In this document: in pieces, positions 40,667 to 50,321 of the stretch
Numbering within the stretch: position 1 is the first letter of the stretch
Layout: each line of letters begins with the position of its first letter
Translations under genes and position numbers: made by a program
Source of the DNA: Methylobacterium sp. Leaf465
GTDB lineage: Bacteria > Pseudomonadota > Alphaproteobacteria > Rhizobiales > Beijerinckiaceae
DNA: 64,000 bases
Assembly: GCF_001424705.1 (NCBI RefSeq)
Contig: NZ_LMRA01000001.1
Coordinates: 432,810-496,809 of the forward strand
Direction: 5' to 3'
Notes under the pieces: model-generated
What the model was told of the DNA's origin: nothing
Seen by the model: the letters and a program-made list of their open reading frames with translations, nothing else
Database searches by the model: none

Positions 40667-40838
40667 AGACCGCTCGGAGCAGGCCCGGCCGGCTCCGTTC
40701 GAGCCGCCGAAATCATCCCGGATCCGATCGTGTTCGCGATCGAGGCTTTGCAGTTTGCCGGGGAGACCTGTAGCGTCTCAAGCGACTGTTGGTCCGGCTG
40801 TCCGCCTGGGACCATGATCGAGGATTTCGGCTCAGCCG

Positions 40839-41939
40839 ATGAGGGACGAGAGCGCCGCGACCATGCCGGCCCGCCCGAGCGGCGGGACAACGCCGCTGGC
40901 GGCATCGGTGGCGCGCGCCGATGCGCCGGGTCCGGCCGGCCGTCCGAGCCGGCGCAGCGCCTATGCCGCCCTCGACCTCGGCACGAACAATTGCCGCCTC
41001 CTCGTGGCCGAGCCGGCCTCGCACGGCTTCCGGGTGATCGATGCCTTCTCGCGGATCGTCCGTCTCGGGGAGGGGCTCGGCAACTCGAACCGGCTCAGCG
41101 AGGCCGCGATCGAGCGGACCATCGAAGCCCTCCGGGTCTGCAAGGCCAAGATGCAGGCCCGCGGCGTGGTGCGGGCCAAGATCATCGCCACCGAGGCCTG
41201 CCGGCTCGCGGTGAACGGGGCCGAGTTCGTCGAGCGCGTGCGCAACGAGGTCGGTCTCGACCTCGAGATCGTCGACCGGCAGACGGAGGCCTACCTCGCG
41301 GTGACGGGCTGCGCCGCCCTGGCGGACCCCTATTCCGAGTCAGTGGTCATCTTCGACATCGGCGGCGGCTCCACCGAGATCGCCTGGCTCGACGGTGCGG
41401 CGACGAACCCCTCGGCCGATCCGACCCTGCGCATCCGCGCCTGGGACTCCCTGCCCGTGGGCGTCGTGACCCTGGCCGAGCGCCACGGCGGTTCCGACGT
41501 CACCCGCCTGACCTTCGAGGGTATGGTGGAGGAGGTGGCCGACCTCCTGGCGCGCTTCGCCATCCGGGCCGCGCCCGCCGCGAATGCCCGGCACTTCCAC
41601 CTGCTCGGCACCTCCGGTACGGTGACGACGCTGGCGGCGATGCACCTGCGTCTCGCCCGCTACGAGCGCCGGCGGGTCGACGGTCTCTGGATGAGCGACG
41701 CCGACGTGGGCGAGGCCATCGACGACCTCCTCGACACCCGGCTCGAACAGCGCGCGGACAATCCCTGCATCGGGCGCGACCGGGCCGACCTGGTTCTGGC
41801 GGGCTGCGCCATCCTGGAGGCGATCCGCCGGGCGTTTCCCTCCGACCGCCTGCGCATCGCCGACCGCGGCCTGCGCGAGGGTCTCTTGATGAACATGATG
41901 CGTGAGGACGGCGTCTGGCGCCGTGGGAGCTACCGGTGA
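40839..41939 (+). CDS. Ppx/GppA family phosphatase (exopolyphosphatase/guanosine pentaphosphatase)
   Basis: 366 aa actin-fold phosphatase. Phosphate 1 loop [15 protein letters not shown] at about 44-58, [20 protein letters not shown], the phosphate 2 loop [17 protein letters not shown] and the later [15 protein letters not shown]. It degrades polyphosphate or the guanosine pentaphosphate alarmone. It lacks the C-terminal HD domain of longer Ppx enzymes. The stop overlaps the GTG of rlmE. An internal ATG at 40863 is an alternative start. Confidence 0.92.
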   Translation: MRDESAATMPARPSGGTTPLAASVARADAPGPAGRPSRRSAYAALDLGTNNCRLLVAEPASHGFRVIDAFSRIVRLGEGLGNSNRLSEAAIERTIEALRVCKAKMQARGVVRAKIIATEACRLAVNGAEFVERVRNEVGLDLEIVDRQTEAYLAVTGCAALADPYSESVVIFDIGGGSTEIAWLDGAATNPSADPTLRIRAWDSLPVGVVTLAERHGGSDVTRLTFEGMVEEVADLLARFAIRAAPAANARHFHLLGTSGTVTTLAAMHLRLARYERRRVDGLWMSDADVGEAIDDLLDTRLEQRADNPCIGRDRADLVLAGCAILEAIRRAFPSDRLRIADRGLREGLLMNMMREDGVWRRGSYR

Positions 41940-42652
41940 GTGACAGGCGTGGTGCCGGCGCGGGTCTGCGCGGCGAACTCAAGCAGCGGGTGAAGACGGG
42001 GCGGGGCCGCACCGCCTCCCAGAAGCGCTGGCTGGAGCGCCAGCTCAACGATCCCTACGTGGCCCGGGCCAAGCGCGAGGGCTACCGCTCGCGCGCGGCC
42101 TTCAAGCTCATCGAGATCGACGAGCGCTTCAAGCTCCTGAAGCCCGGCCAGCGCATCGTCGATCTCGGCGCGGCCCCAGGCGGCTGGTCGCAGGTGGCGG
42201 CCAAGATCGTGGGGACCAGCGGCAAGATCGTCGGCATCGACCTCCTCGAGATCGAGCCGATGGTCGGGGTCGACTTCATCACCCTCGACTTCCTCGCCCC
42301 CGAGGCGCCGACGCTGCTCACCGACGTCCTCGGGGGTCCGGCCGACCTCGTGCTCTCGGACATGGCCGCCAACACCACCGGCCACAAGCAGACCGACCAC
42401 CTGCGGATCATCGGCCTGGCCGAGACGGCGGCCGAATTCGCCCGCGAGATCCTGGCACCCGGCGGATCCTATCTCGCCAAGGTGTTCCAGGGCGGCACGG
42501 AAGGGACGCTGCTCGCCGACCTGAAACGCGACTTCGCCAGCGTGCGCCACGTCAAGCCGAATGCCAGCCGGGCCGATTCGAGCGAACTCTACGTGCTGGC
42601 GACGGGCTATCGCGGGCCGACCGGGGCCGCCGTCGAACCGCGGGATCCCTGA
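41936..42652 (+). CDS. rlmE: 23S rRNA (uridine-2'-O-)methyltransferase RlmE
   Basis: 238 aa FtsJ family. Catalytic Lys in [16 protein letters not shown] loop [15 protein letters not shown], catalytic Asp in [14 protein letters not shown] and Lys in YLAKVFQGG, with [13 protein letters not shown] at the end. It methylates U2552 of 23S rRNA during large-subunit assembly. Starts at GTG 41936 overlapping the phosphatase stop by 4 bases (GTGA), hence coupled; a ppx-rlmE pair is common in the class. Confidence 0.95.
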   Translation: MSDRRGAGAGLRGELKQRVKTGRGRTASQKRWLERQLNDPYVARAKREGYRSRAAFKLIEIDERFKLLKPGQRIVDLGAAPGGWSQVAAKIVGTSGKIVGIDLLEIEPMVGVDFITLDFLAPEAPTLLTDVLGGPADLVLSDMAANTTGHKQTDHLRIIGLAETAAEFAREILAPGGSYLAKVFQGGTEGTLLADLKRDFASVRHVKPNASRADSSELYVLATGYRGPTGAAVEPRDP

Positions 42653-42796
42653 GCCGAGCTCCTTCCGGGCAGGGGAAGCTCCCAGGTTAGGGGAAGCGTG
42701 ACCATAATGCACTGCGTGCAACGCAGCGTGAAGGCTGACGCAGACCTCTCTATTTCCGACGACTTTCTGTTCAAGATCCGTTGCGACGTTTTTGAA

Positions 42797-42827
42797 GTAA
42801 AATTTAGATTTATGCACTATATTTTAC
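42797..42827. promoter_or_regulatory. AT-rich inverted repeat upstream of FMN dehydrogenase gene
   Basis: GTAAAAT (42797-42803) and ATTTTAC (42821-42827) flank a 17-base AT-rich core, about 110 bases before the dehydrogenase start. In this GC-rich setting it stands out as a promoter/operator candidate. Confidence 0.4.
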
Positions 42828-42934
42828 GGATCTCGCCTGCCAAAGGAGAACTATAGTCCCGGACGGCAATCTTGCGCGCTGCAACATGAATGGTGCAGGA
42901 CAGCATCTCCGCGAGATCGCTGCGAGCCATTTGA

Positions 42935-44230
42935 ATGTCCGAGACGTTTCACCCTCAGTCCGGTGCCGAGACGGAAAAACTGTTCCACCGCCGCAAGTTC
43001 CTGGAGTTCCTGTCGGCCAGCCCGGTGGTGGCGCCCGGGATGGTGAGCGCGCTCGCCGGCCTGTCGGCCCTCGGCACCGACGCCGCCATGGCCCAGAGCT
43101 ACGACGTCTTGCGGCAGTCCCCCGGCAATGTCGGCGAGATCATCGATTCGCCGAGCCAGGCCCTCAACGTCTTCGATTTCGAGCCCGCCGCGAAGAAGGC
43201 CCTGCCCCCGGCCCATTACGGCTACCTCGCCAGCGGCGTCGACGGCGACGAGACCCTGAAGGCGAATCGCGCGGGCTTCGAGAAGATCCGCATCCGTGCC
43301 CGCCGCCTCATCGACGTGCGCAAGATCGACACTACGGTGAAGATCTTCGGCGAGACCTGGGCAAGCCCGATCGTGCTCGCCCCGGTGAGCAGCCAGGCCG
43401 CCTTCCACCCCGAGGCCGAGTCGGCCGTGGCGCGCGGCGCCAAGGTCAAGGGTCACCAGATGATCCTGTCGACCGTGGGCAGCACGTCGATCGAGGACGT
43501 GATCAAGGAGCGCGGCGCGCCGGTCTGGTACATGCTCTACCCGACCGACGACTGGGCCGTGACCGAGGCCCTGGTGAGGCGGGCCGAGAAGGCCGGCGCC
43601 CCCGCCATCGTCCTCACCGTGGACCGCCAGGGCGGCCGCAACACCGAGACGCTGTTCCGGGAACGCCGCCTCGACACCCGCACCTGCTCGGATTGCCATA
43701 CGCCCGGCTTCAAGAACGAGGTCAGCCGCAAGCCGATGTTCGACGACATCGACGTCTCGAAGGTGACGAACCTCTACGGCACCGGCATGACCTGGGACTA
43801 CGTGAAGCGCCTGCGCGGCATCGTGAAGGGCAAGCTCGTCCTCAAGGGTATCGTCACCCACGAGGACGCCAGGAAGGCCCTCGATTACGGCGTCGACGCC
43901 CTGATCGTGTCGAACCATGGCGGCCGTGCCGAGGAGAGCCTCGAGGCGACGATCGATGCGCTGCCGGAGGTCGTCCAGGCGGTCAACGGCCGGGTGCCCG
44001 TGCTCATCGACGGCGGCTTCCGCCGCGGCACCGACGTGATCAAGGCCCTGGCCCTCGGCGCCAACGCGGTCTGCATCGGGCGTCCCTACGTCTGGGGTCT
44101 GGCCGCCTTCGGCGAGCCCGGCGTCACGGCGGTGCTGGCGATCATGCAGCGCGAGTTCGAGACGATCATGCGCCAGGTCGGCGCGACGAAGCTCGCCGAA
44201 ATTACCCCCGCCAGCGTCAGCCGCGCCTGA
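42935..44230 (+). CDS. exported FMN-dependent alpha-hydroxyacid dehydrogenase with CXXCH motif
   Basis: 431 aa. N-terminal twin-arginine-like signal HRRKFLEFL (17-25), hydrophobic stretch and a cleavage-like AMA-QS at about 51-55. The FMN barrel follows: IVLAPVSSQAAFHPE, LTVDRQGGRN, Lys 304 in LVLKGIVTHEDA, catalytic His-Arg in IVSNHGGRAEES (His 328), and phosphate-binding LIDGGFRRGTDVIKAL and CIGRPYVWGLA. In loop 4, which lies over the active site, sits TCSDCHTPG (251-255), a heme c attachment motif. Relatives oxidise L-lactate, glycolate or mandelate. Alone in its unit; the substrate is not determinable. Confidence 0.88.
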   Translation: MSETFHPQSGAETEKLFHRRKFLEFLSASPVVAPGMVSALAGLSALGTDAAMAQSYDVLRQSPGNVGEIIDSPSQALNVFDFEPAAKKALPPAHYGYLASGVDGDETLKANRAGFEKIRIRARRLIDVRKIDTTVKIFGETWASPIVLAPVSSQAAFHPEAESAVARGAKVKGHQMILSTVGSTSIEDVIKERGAPVWYMLYPTDDWAVTEALVRRAEKAGAPAIVLTVDRQGGRNTETLFRERRLDTRTCSDCHTPGFKNEVSRKPMFDDIDVSKVTNLYGTGMTWDYVKRLRGIVKGKLVLKGIVTHEDARKALDYGVDALIVSNHGGRAEESLEATIDALPEVVQAVNGRVPVLIDGGFRRGTDVIKALALGANAVCIGRPYVWGLAAFGEPGVTAVLAIMQREFETIMRQVGATKLAEITPASVSRA

Positions 44231-44671
44231 GATCATCGACGCGGCGGCGAAACCCGTGCGCCGCCCCCTCCGGATCGCTTCTCGGGCAGAACCGCCCGGG
44301 GAGCGATCCGCGTTCCGGGGCTCGGCCGGCGAACCGGCGGGACAGGTCGGGTAAGACTACGGCATCCATCGCGGTGCCCCGTTCGGCCCCCAGCATTGCG
44401 CCGAACGCTCAGGACGCCTCCGGTCTTCAATCCCGGCCGACGCGGCGCTCCGTGAATCGAAAGATCGATGCGCAGCGCTCTCGCGCGGTTTCTTTGCGGA
44501 GCAGCAATTTTCCGATCTGCAGGGCCGGATCATTACGTTTTCATTAGCCCTGATCGCCACGATCACTCGGCGATGTCAGGGACTTCAACACATCCTCCAT
44601 GTTCCGCAGTCCAGATTGCCGAACGCGATCCGGGCGCCTGCCCCGGACGGGCAGGCGGTGTGGAGTTGTCG
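44231..44671. other. intergenic region, nothing recognised
   Basis: 441 bases with no supported gene. It must hold the terminator of the dehydrogenase gene and the promoter of the exported paralogue pair. Bases about 44500-44560 are relatively AT-rich and the likeliest promoter site. GGAG lies 6 bases before the next start codon. Confidence 0.4.
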
Positions 44672-45856
44672 ATGGTCTTCCGGTGTCTGGTCTCCCTGTT
44701 CGCGGCCGGGATCGGCTTCGCCGCGACGGCGGCGACGGCCAAGGACGTCCCCTTCGCGAAGGTGGCGGATTGGGACATCAGCCGCAGCGGCGACGGCGCC
44801 AAGGCCAAGTGCATGATGGTGCGCGGCTACCAGGATGCGGACGACGAGAACGCCAGCGCGGTCGCGATCGGGACCTATCCGGGATTCCTGATCATCTCCC
44901 TGGGCTATCAGGGCTGGTCGCACGACAAGGGCGACCGCACCGTCGTTCTCCTGGCTGGCGGCAAGGTCGTCCTTCCGCGCTCCAAGTGGAAGGCCGACGA
45001 TACCCAGTTGACCGGGGAGTTCCCGGACACACTCCTGCCGCACCTTCTGGGCGCCGACGCCATCGTCCTGCGCTTCAAGGATGGCGACGCGGACTTCAAG
45101 ATCCCGGCCTTCGCCGAAGCCTTCGAGGCCCTGAAGCGCTGCAGCGGACCGCCGGACGAAATCGCGACGGAGCTTCCGTCGCAGGGCCGTATCGCCAACT
45201 ACGCGAGCGGGCTCTTCTTCCAGAAAGCGCTGAAGGATTGCGACGTCGCGAGCACGGGCAAGCAGCGCGCCGACCTCGAGGCCAAACTGGCGGCGATGCG
45301 CCCGGAGATGAGCCCGATCCAGGCGCTGATCGACATCGAACTCGGCAAGCGCTTCACGGACCCGAAGGCGCCGTTCTGCCCCAAGCCGGACGATGCGGCG
45401 GCTTTCGGCACAGCCCTCGGCCAGTACCTCGTCATGACCCCGGAAGCCTTCGCGGCCGAGACGGAGCGGCGCCAGAGTGAGAAGAAGGCGGCGGCGCGGC
45501 CGCCGGAGACCCGGATCAAGGTCTACGGGATGGGCCTGATCTTCCAGAAGGTCCTCGCGAGTTGCGAGATTCCGACCACGGCGCGGCAGCGGGCCGACTT
45601 CGATGCCAAGCTCGCGGCCCTGGCGCCCGAGATGGCCCCGGTCACGGAGGAGATCCAGGCAAAGCTGCAGCCGACCTTCGCGAAGCCGGCGACGGAGCTC
45701 TGCGCGGCGTTCCGCGACCTGTCGGACGACCCGCAGCCCATCGTCGCCTTCTCGACCCGGACGCCCGAGGACTTCGCCACCTTCATGGATGCCCGCGAGG
45801 CCGCCAAGGCGCCCCCCAATCCGGCGGAGACGCCGGTGCCCGGCGCCAAGCTCTGA
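44672..45856 (+). CDS. exported protein of unknown function with tandem Cys-pair repeats
   Basis: 394 aa. Signal peptide (about 1-23, ending ATA-KD), an N-terminal domain at about 30-158 and then two repeats of about 95 residues (173-267 and 281-375). Repeat 1 reads GLFFQKALKDCDVASTGKQR, repeat 2 GLIFQKVLASCEIPTTARQR, continuing RADLEAKLAAMRPEM / RADFDAKLAALAPEM. Each module holds two Cys (47/157, 190/236, 298/344), suggesting disulfides in the periplasm. The N-domain is shared with the next gene product, including an acidic stretch DADDENAS. No family recognised; the N-domain faintly recalls IalB-like proteins. ATG 44672 has GGAG upstream. Confidence 0.75.
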   Translation: MVFRCLVSLFAAGIGFAATAATAKDVPFAKVADWDISRSGDGAKAKCMMVRGYQDADDENASAVAIGTYPGFLIISLGYQGWSHDKGDRTVVLLAGGKVVLPRSKWKADDTQLTGEFPDTLLPHLLGADAIVLRFKDGDADFKIPAFAEAFEALKRCSGPPDEIATELPSQGRIANYASGLFFQKALKDCDVASTGKQRADLEAKLAAMRPEMSPIQALIDIELGKRFTDPKAPFCPKPDDAAAFGTALGQYLVMTPEAFAAETERRQSEKKAAARPPETRIKVYGMGLIFQKVLASCEIPTTARQRADFDAKLAALAPEMAPVTEEIQAKLQPTFAKPATELCAAFRDLSDDPQPIVAFSTRTPEDFATFMDAREAAKAPPNPAETPVPGAKL

Positions 45857-45893
45857 GCCGCGACCGTCCGCATTCCCACCGGAGAATCCCGTC

Positions 45894-46433
45894 ATGAAGC
45901 GCCCGTCGCCCGCTCGGTCCTGCCTGTTCGGCCTCGTCGCCGGTCTGGTTACCCTCGCGCCTGCGGAGGCCCAGGAAAGCCCTGTCCCGGAGCGCCCCCT
46001 GTTCGAGAGCCTGAACGGCTGGCAGGTCGAGCGTGCCACCAGCGTCACGGGCAGTCCGTCCTGCGTGATCGTGCGGTCCTATGTCGACGAGGACGATGAC
46101 GACGCCGACAATTCCATCACCTTCGCGCTGGAGAACAAGGCCCTCGTCGTGGTGCTGACCTACGGCAAGTGGCAGCACGACCGGGACGAAAAGATCACGG
46201 CCGCCACCGAACTCGGCGGCAAGACCGTGAACGCCAAATCGACCTGGACCGGCAACGGCACCCGGCTCGTCGGGACGTTGCCGGGCAACCTCGCCGAGAA
46301 GGCCGCGGAGTCCGAAGAGATCCTCATCAAGGGCAAGGGCTGGAAAGCGGGCTTCGACCTGAGCGGCGCCGCCGACGCCTTCGCGGCGATGAAGCGCTGC
46401 AATGCCGGCGGGGCGCCGAAGCCGCGCTCCTGA
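45894..46433 (+). CDS. exported paralogue of the preceding N-terminal domain
   Basis: 179 aa. Signal peptide ending PAEA-QE (about 26), then one domain (40-170) aligned with the N-domain of the previous protein: NGWQVERATS.. for ADWDISRSG.., SCVIVRSYVDEDDDDADNS for KCMMVRGYQDADDENAS, and DAFAAMKRC for EAFEALKRC. Both Cys positions (57, 169) are conserved. The acidic loop is even more pronounced here. It lacks the repeat region. GGAG precedes ATG 45894 and it follows after 37 bases, so both genes are likely cotranscribed. Function unknown. Confidence 0.75.
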   Translation: MKRPSPARSCLFGLVAGLVTLAPAEAQESPVPERPLFESLNGWQVERATSVTGSPSCVIVRSYVDEDDDDADNSITFALENKALVVVLTYGKWQHDRDEKITAATELGGKTVNAKSTWTGNGTRLVGTLPGNLAEKAAESEEILIKGKGWKAGFDLSGAADAFAAMKRCNAGGAPKPRS

Positions 46434-46437
46434 CGCC

Positions 46438-46860
46438 TCAGAGCCGGCAGGCGCCCTCCAGCGCCGTGTTCTCGGCCTCGGTGAAGACCCGGGACCGGAT
46501 GAGGAAGCGCTTGTCGCGCCCGTTCTCCAGGGAGAACATGCCGCCGCGGCCGCGCACCACGTCGAGGATGAGGTGCGTGTGCTTCCAGACCGCGAATTGC
46601 GGCCGGCTGATCCAGAAATCGGCGCCCGCCACGGTACCGAGATGGACGTCGCTGTCGCCGGTGAGGAAGTCGCCCACCGGATAGCACATCGGCGACGAGC
46701 CGTCGCAGCAGCCGCCGGACTGATGGAACATCACCGGACCGTGCTCGGCCCGCAATTCCGCGATGAGGTCGATGGCGGCGGGGGTCGCGGTGACGCGCAG
46801 GGGCGTCCCGTCGGCGCCGGCCTGGTCGGCGGTGGTCGGGTCGAGGGCGGTCTCGCTCAT
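46438..46860 (-). CDS. DUF779 protein associated with aldehyde dehydrogenase
   Basis: 140 aa. Typical DUF779: HGPVMFHQSGGCCDGSSPMC with a CC-C cluster, LTGDSDVHLGTVAG, FWISRPQFAVWKHTHLILDV and the C-terminal GRGGMFSLENGRDKRFLIRS. Such proteins are regularly encoded next to acetaldehyde-type dehydrogenases and are presumed accessory. It lies behind the aldehyde dehydrogenase, with a terminator hairpin between. GGAG precedes the ATG. Confidence 0.92.
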   Translation of the reverse strand: MSETALDPTTADQAGADGTPLRVTATPAAIDLIAELRAEHGPVMFHQSGGCCDGSSPMCYPVGDFLTGDSDVHLGTVAGADFWISRPQFAVWKHTHLILDVVRGRGGMFSLENGRDKRFLIRSRVFTEAENTALEGACRL

Positions 46861-46907
46861 GGGGCGGTCTCCGGGAAAGGCCTTTCGGGAGAAATAGGGC
46901 GGAAGAC

Positions 46908-46938
46908 GAAAAAGCCCCGGCCGTCATCCGGCCGGGGC
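46908..46938 (-). terminator. terminator between aldehyde dehydrogenase and DUF779 gene
   Basis: On the minus strand GCCCCGGCC (46930-46938) and GGCCGGGGC (46914-46922) form a 9-base stem with a 7-base loop, followed by TTTTTC. It would stop or attenuate transcription leaving the dehydrogenase gene. Confidence 0.85.
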
Positions 46939-46973
46939 AAGTCTCACGCGGGTCTGCGTGGCCTGAACGGGTC

Positions 46974-48494
<1,521 letters not shown>

Positions 48495-48679
48495 CGCGTA
48501 TCCTCCTGATTGTTCTTATGGGCAGCAGCCAAAGCCAGACGCAGCGTCAAATCAAGATGGACTTTTGGCCAACGGTCGGTCGCGCGAGCGCACGGCCCGG
48601 ATGATCGGCGCGCCCGATGGCGTCGTGGCGCGGGGGCGATGTTAGACCCGTTCGGGCGGGTTGGCGACCCGGGCGGCGC

Positions 48680-50110
48680 TCAGCGCGGCCCGAGGCGCGC
48701 CAGACGGCGGCTGCCGATCCGCCGGGCCGTCTGCGCGTCGATCCGGGGACCCGCGCGCGCGCCGCCGGGCAGGTCGAGGAGGAGGCCCGTCGCCCGGCCG
48801 TCCGGCTCGATGTCGAGGGCGAGGCGGGTGCCGTCCTCGGCCACGAAGACGCGGTCGCTCTCCGGTGTCAGGGCAAGGCGCGCGGGACCGGCCCCGCGGG
48901 CGACGAGGCGGTCGCCCTCCCGGGCGAGGGCGACCACGGCGCGCGGCCCCGTCCGGTAGAACCCGACATAGCGGTCGAGCACGGTGGCCGGCACCGCGAT
49001 CTCGCTGACCTCCGGCTGCCCGAGGGCGAGGGCGCCGAGGCGGCGGGACAGGGTCTGGGCCGGCGTGGTCTCGGTGTTGCCGAGGACCACGACCGTCAGG
49101 CCGAGATCCGGGTAGCTGTCCTTGATCGCCGAGAACCCGTCGAGGAAGCCCCCATGGGACAGGAGCCGCTGGCCGTAGGCGCGGCCGACATAGAGGCCGA
49201 GCCCGTAGCCGTGGCCGCCGTCGCGGACCATCTCGGCCAGGGAGGCCGGTCGCAGGACCCGGCCGGAGAACAGCGCGGCGTCCCAGGCCACGAGGTCGTC
49301 GAGCGTGGAGACGAGGCCGCCGGCCCCGAGGACGGCCGCCGGAACCTCGGGGGGCGCGTTGCGCCACTGCCCGGCGGCACGGTGGTAGCCGGCGGCCCGC
49401 TGCGGGATCACCGCCGCCGGATCGGCGTCCCCGGTGTCGGCGAGGCCGGCGGGGGCGAGGACCAGGCGGTGCAGCACGGCCGCGAAGGGCGCGCCGGTGA
49501 TCCCCTCCACGATCGCCGCCAGCAGGATGTAGCCGGTGTTGCTGTATTCCTGCGCCGAGCCCGCCGGGAACAGCAGCGCCTCGCGATAGAGCCGGCCCAC
49601 CACGTCCATGGGCGTCCGGGCGGTCCGGGCGAGGAGGGTCGGGTAATCGGGCAGGGCCGTCACGTTGGGCAGGCCCGCGGTGTGGTCGAGGAGCATCCGC
49701 AGGGTGATCGGCGCCCAGGTCGCCGGCAGGCCGGGCATGTACCGCGCGGCCGGGTCGTCGAGCCGGAGCCGCCCGGCCTCCTGCAGCTTCAGGATCGCGG
49801 CGGCGGTGAACTGCTTCGTCAGGGAGGCGATCCGGAAGCGGGTCTCGGGCGTGTTGGGCACCGACCATTCGCGCTGGGCAACGCCGTAGGCCTGCCGGAA
49901 CAGCACCGCGCCGTCGCGGGCCACGATGGCGGCGCCGGAGAAGATCCCGGCTCGGGCGTAGGGCCGCACCAGGGCGTCGGCCCGGGCGGCGAAGTCGGGC
50001 GGGGTGATCTCGGACGAGGCGATCGAATCGGCGCCGGCCCGGGCCGGACGGCCCGGCAGGAGGGCCCCGAGGAGCCCGAACTGGACGATGCGGCGACGCG
50101 TCTCCTGCAT
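48680..50110 (-). CDS. exported serine hydrolase, beta-lactamase/class C-like
   Basis: 476 aa. N-terminal region RRRIVQFGLLGALLPGRPARA looks like a twin-arginine-like export signal. The serine beta-lactamase fold follows: SxxK in RIASLTKQFTAAAIL, YxN in QEYSNTGYILLAAI and a HGG in LLSHGGFLDGFSA, with LLDHTAGLPN typical of estB/AmpC-like esterases. A C-terminal lipocalin-like beta domain (about 360-476, YVGFYRTG onwards) is present, as in EstB-like peptidases. Substrate unknown. ATG 50108-50110. Confidence 0.88.
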   Translation of the reverse strand: MQETRRRIVQFGLLGALLPGRPARAGADSIASSEITPPDFAARADALVRPYARAGIFSGAAIVARDGAVLFRQAYGVAQREWSVPNTPETRFRIASLTKQFTAAAILKLQEAGRLRLDDPAARYMPGLPATWAPITLRMLLDHTAGLPNVTALPDYPTLLARTARTPMDVVGRLYREALLFPAGSAQEYSNTGYILLAAIVEGITGAPFAAVLHRLVLAPAGLADTGDADPAAVIPQRAAGYHRAAGQWRNAPPEVPAAVLGAGGLVSTLDDLVAWDAALFSGRVLRPASLAEMVRDGGHGYGLGLYVGRAYGQRLLSHGGFLDGFSAIKDSYPDLGLTVVVLGNTETTPAQTLSRRLGALALGQPEVSEIAVPATVLDRYVGFYRTGPRAVVALAREGDRLVARGAGPARLALTPESDRVFVAEDGTRLALDIEPDGRATGLLLDLPGGARAGPRIDAQTARRIGSRRLARLGPR

Positions 50111-50321
50111 GCTGCCGCCGTTCCGCTCCCCGACCCGCCGCGATCCCGGCACCCGGTCACGGTTCTCCGAAATTGTGGCGCGAGCGCGCCGAGGACCCCG
50201 CGCGGCTGCCATGCAGCGCCCCCGATGGCCCCGCCGCGCCGAAGGCACCAAGAGCCGGACGAAACGTTCTGGCTCGACTGATGATCCGCCGCGCCGCCCC
50301 AGCCCCCGAGGACCGTCCCAG

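Noticed and set aside
45894..46433. EF-hand (lanmodulin-like) site in the acidic loop
   Set aside because: The D-rich stretch lacks the 12-residue DxDxDG spacing with Glu at position 12, so it is not an EF-hand; only a generic acidic loop can be claimed.
48510..48560. Possible sigma-54 promoter (TGGCTTTGGCTGCT on the minus strand) before the aldehyde dehydrogenase
   Set aside because: The GG to GC spacing is 8 or 11, not the required 10, so it does not fit a -24/-12 promoter.
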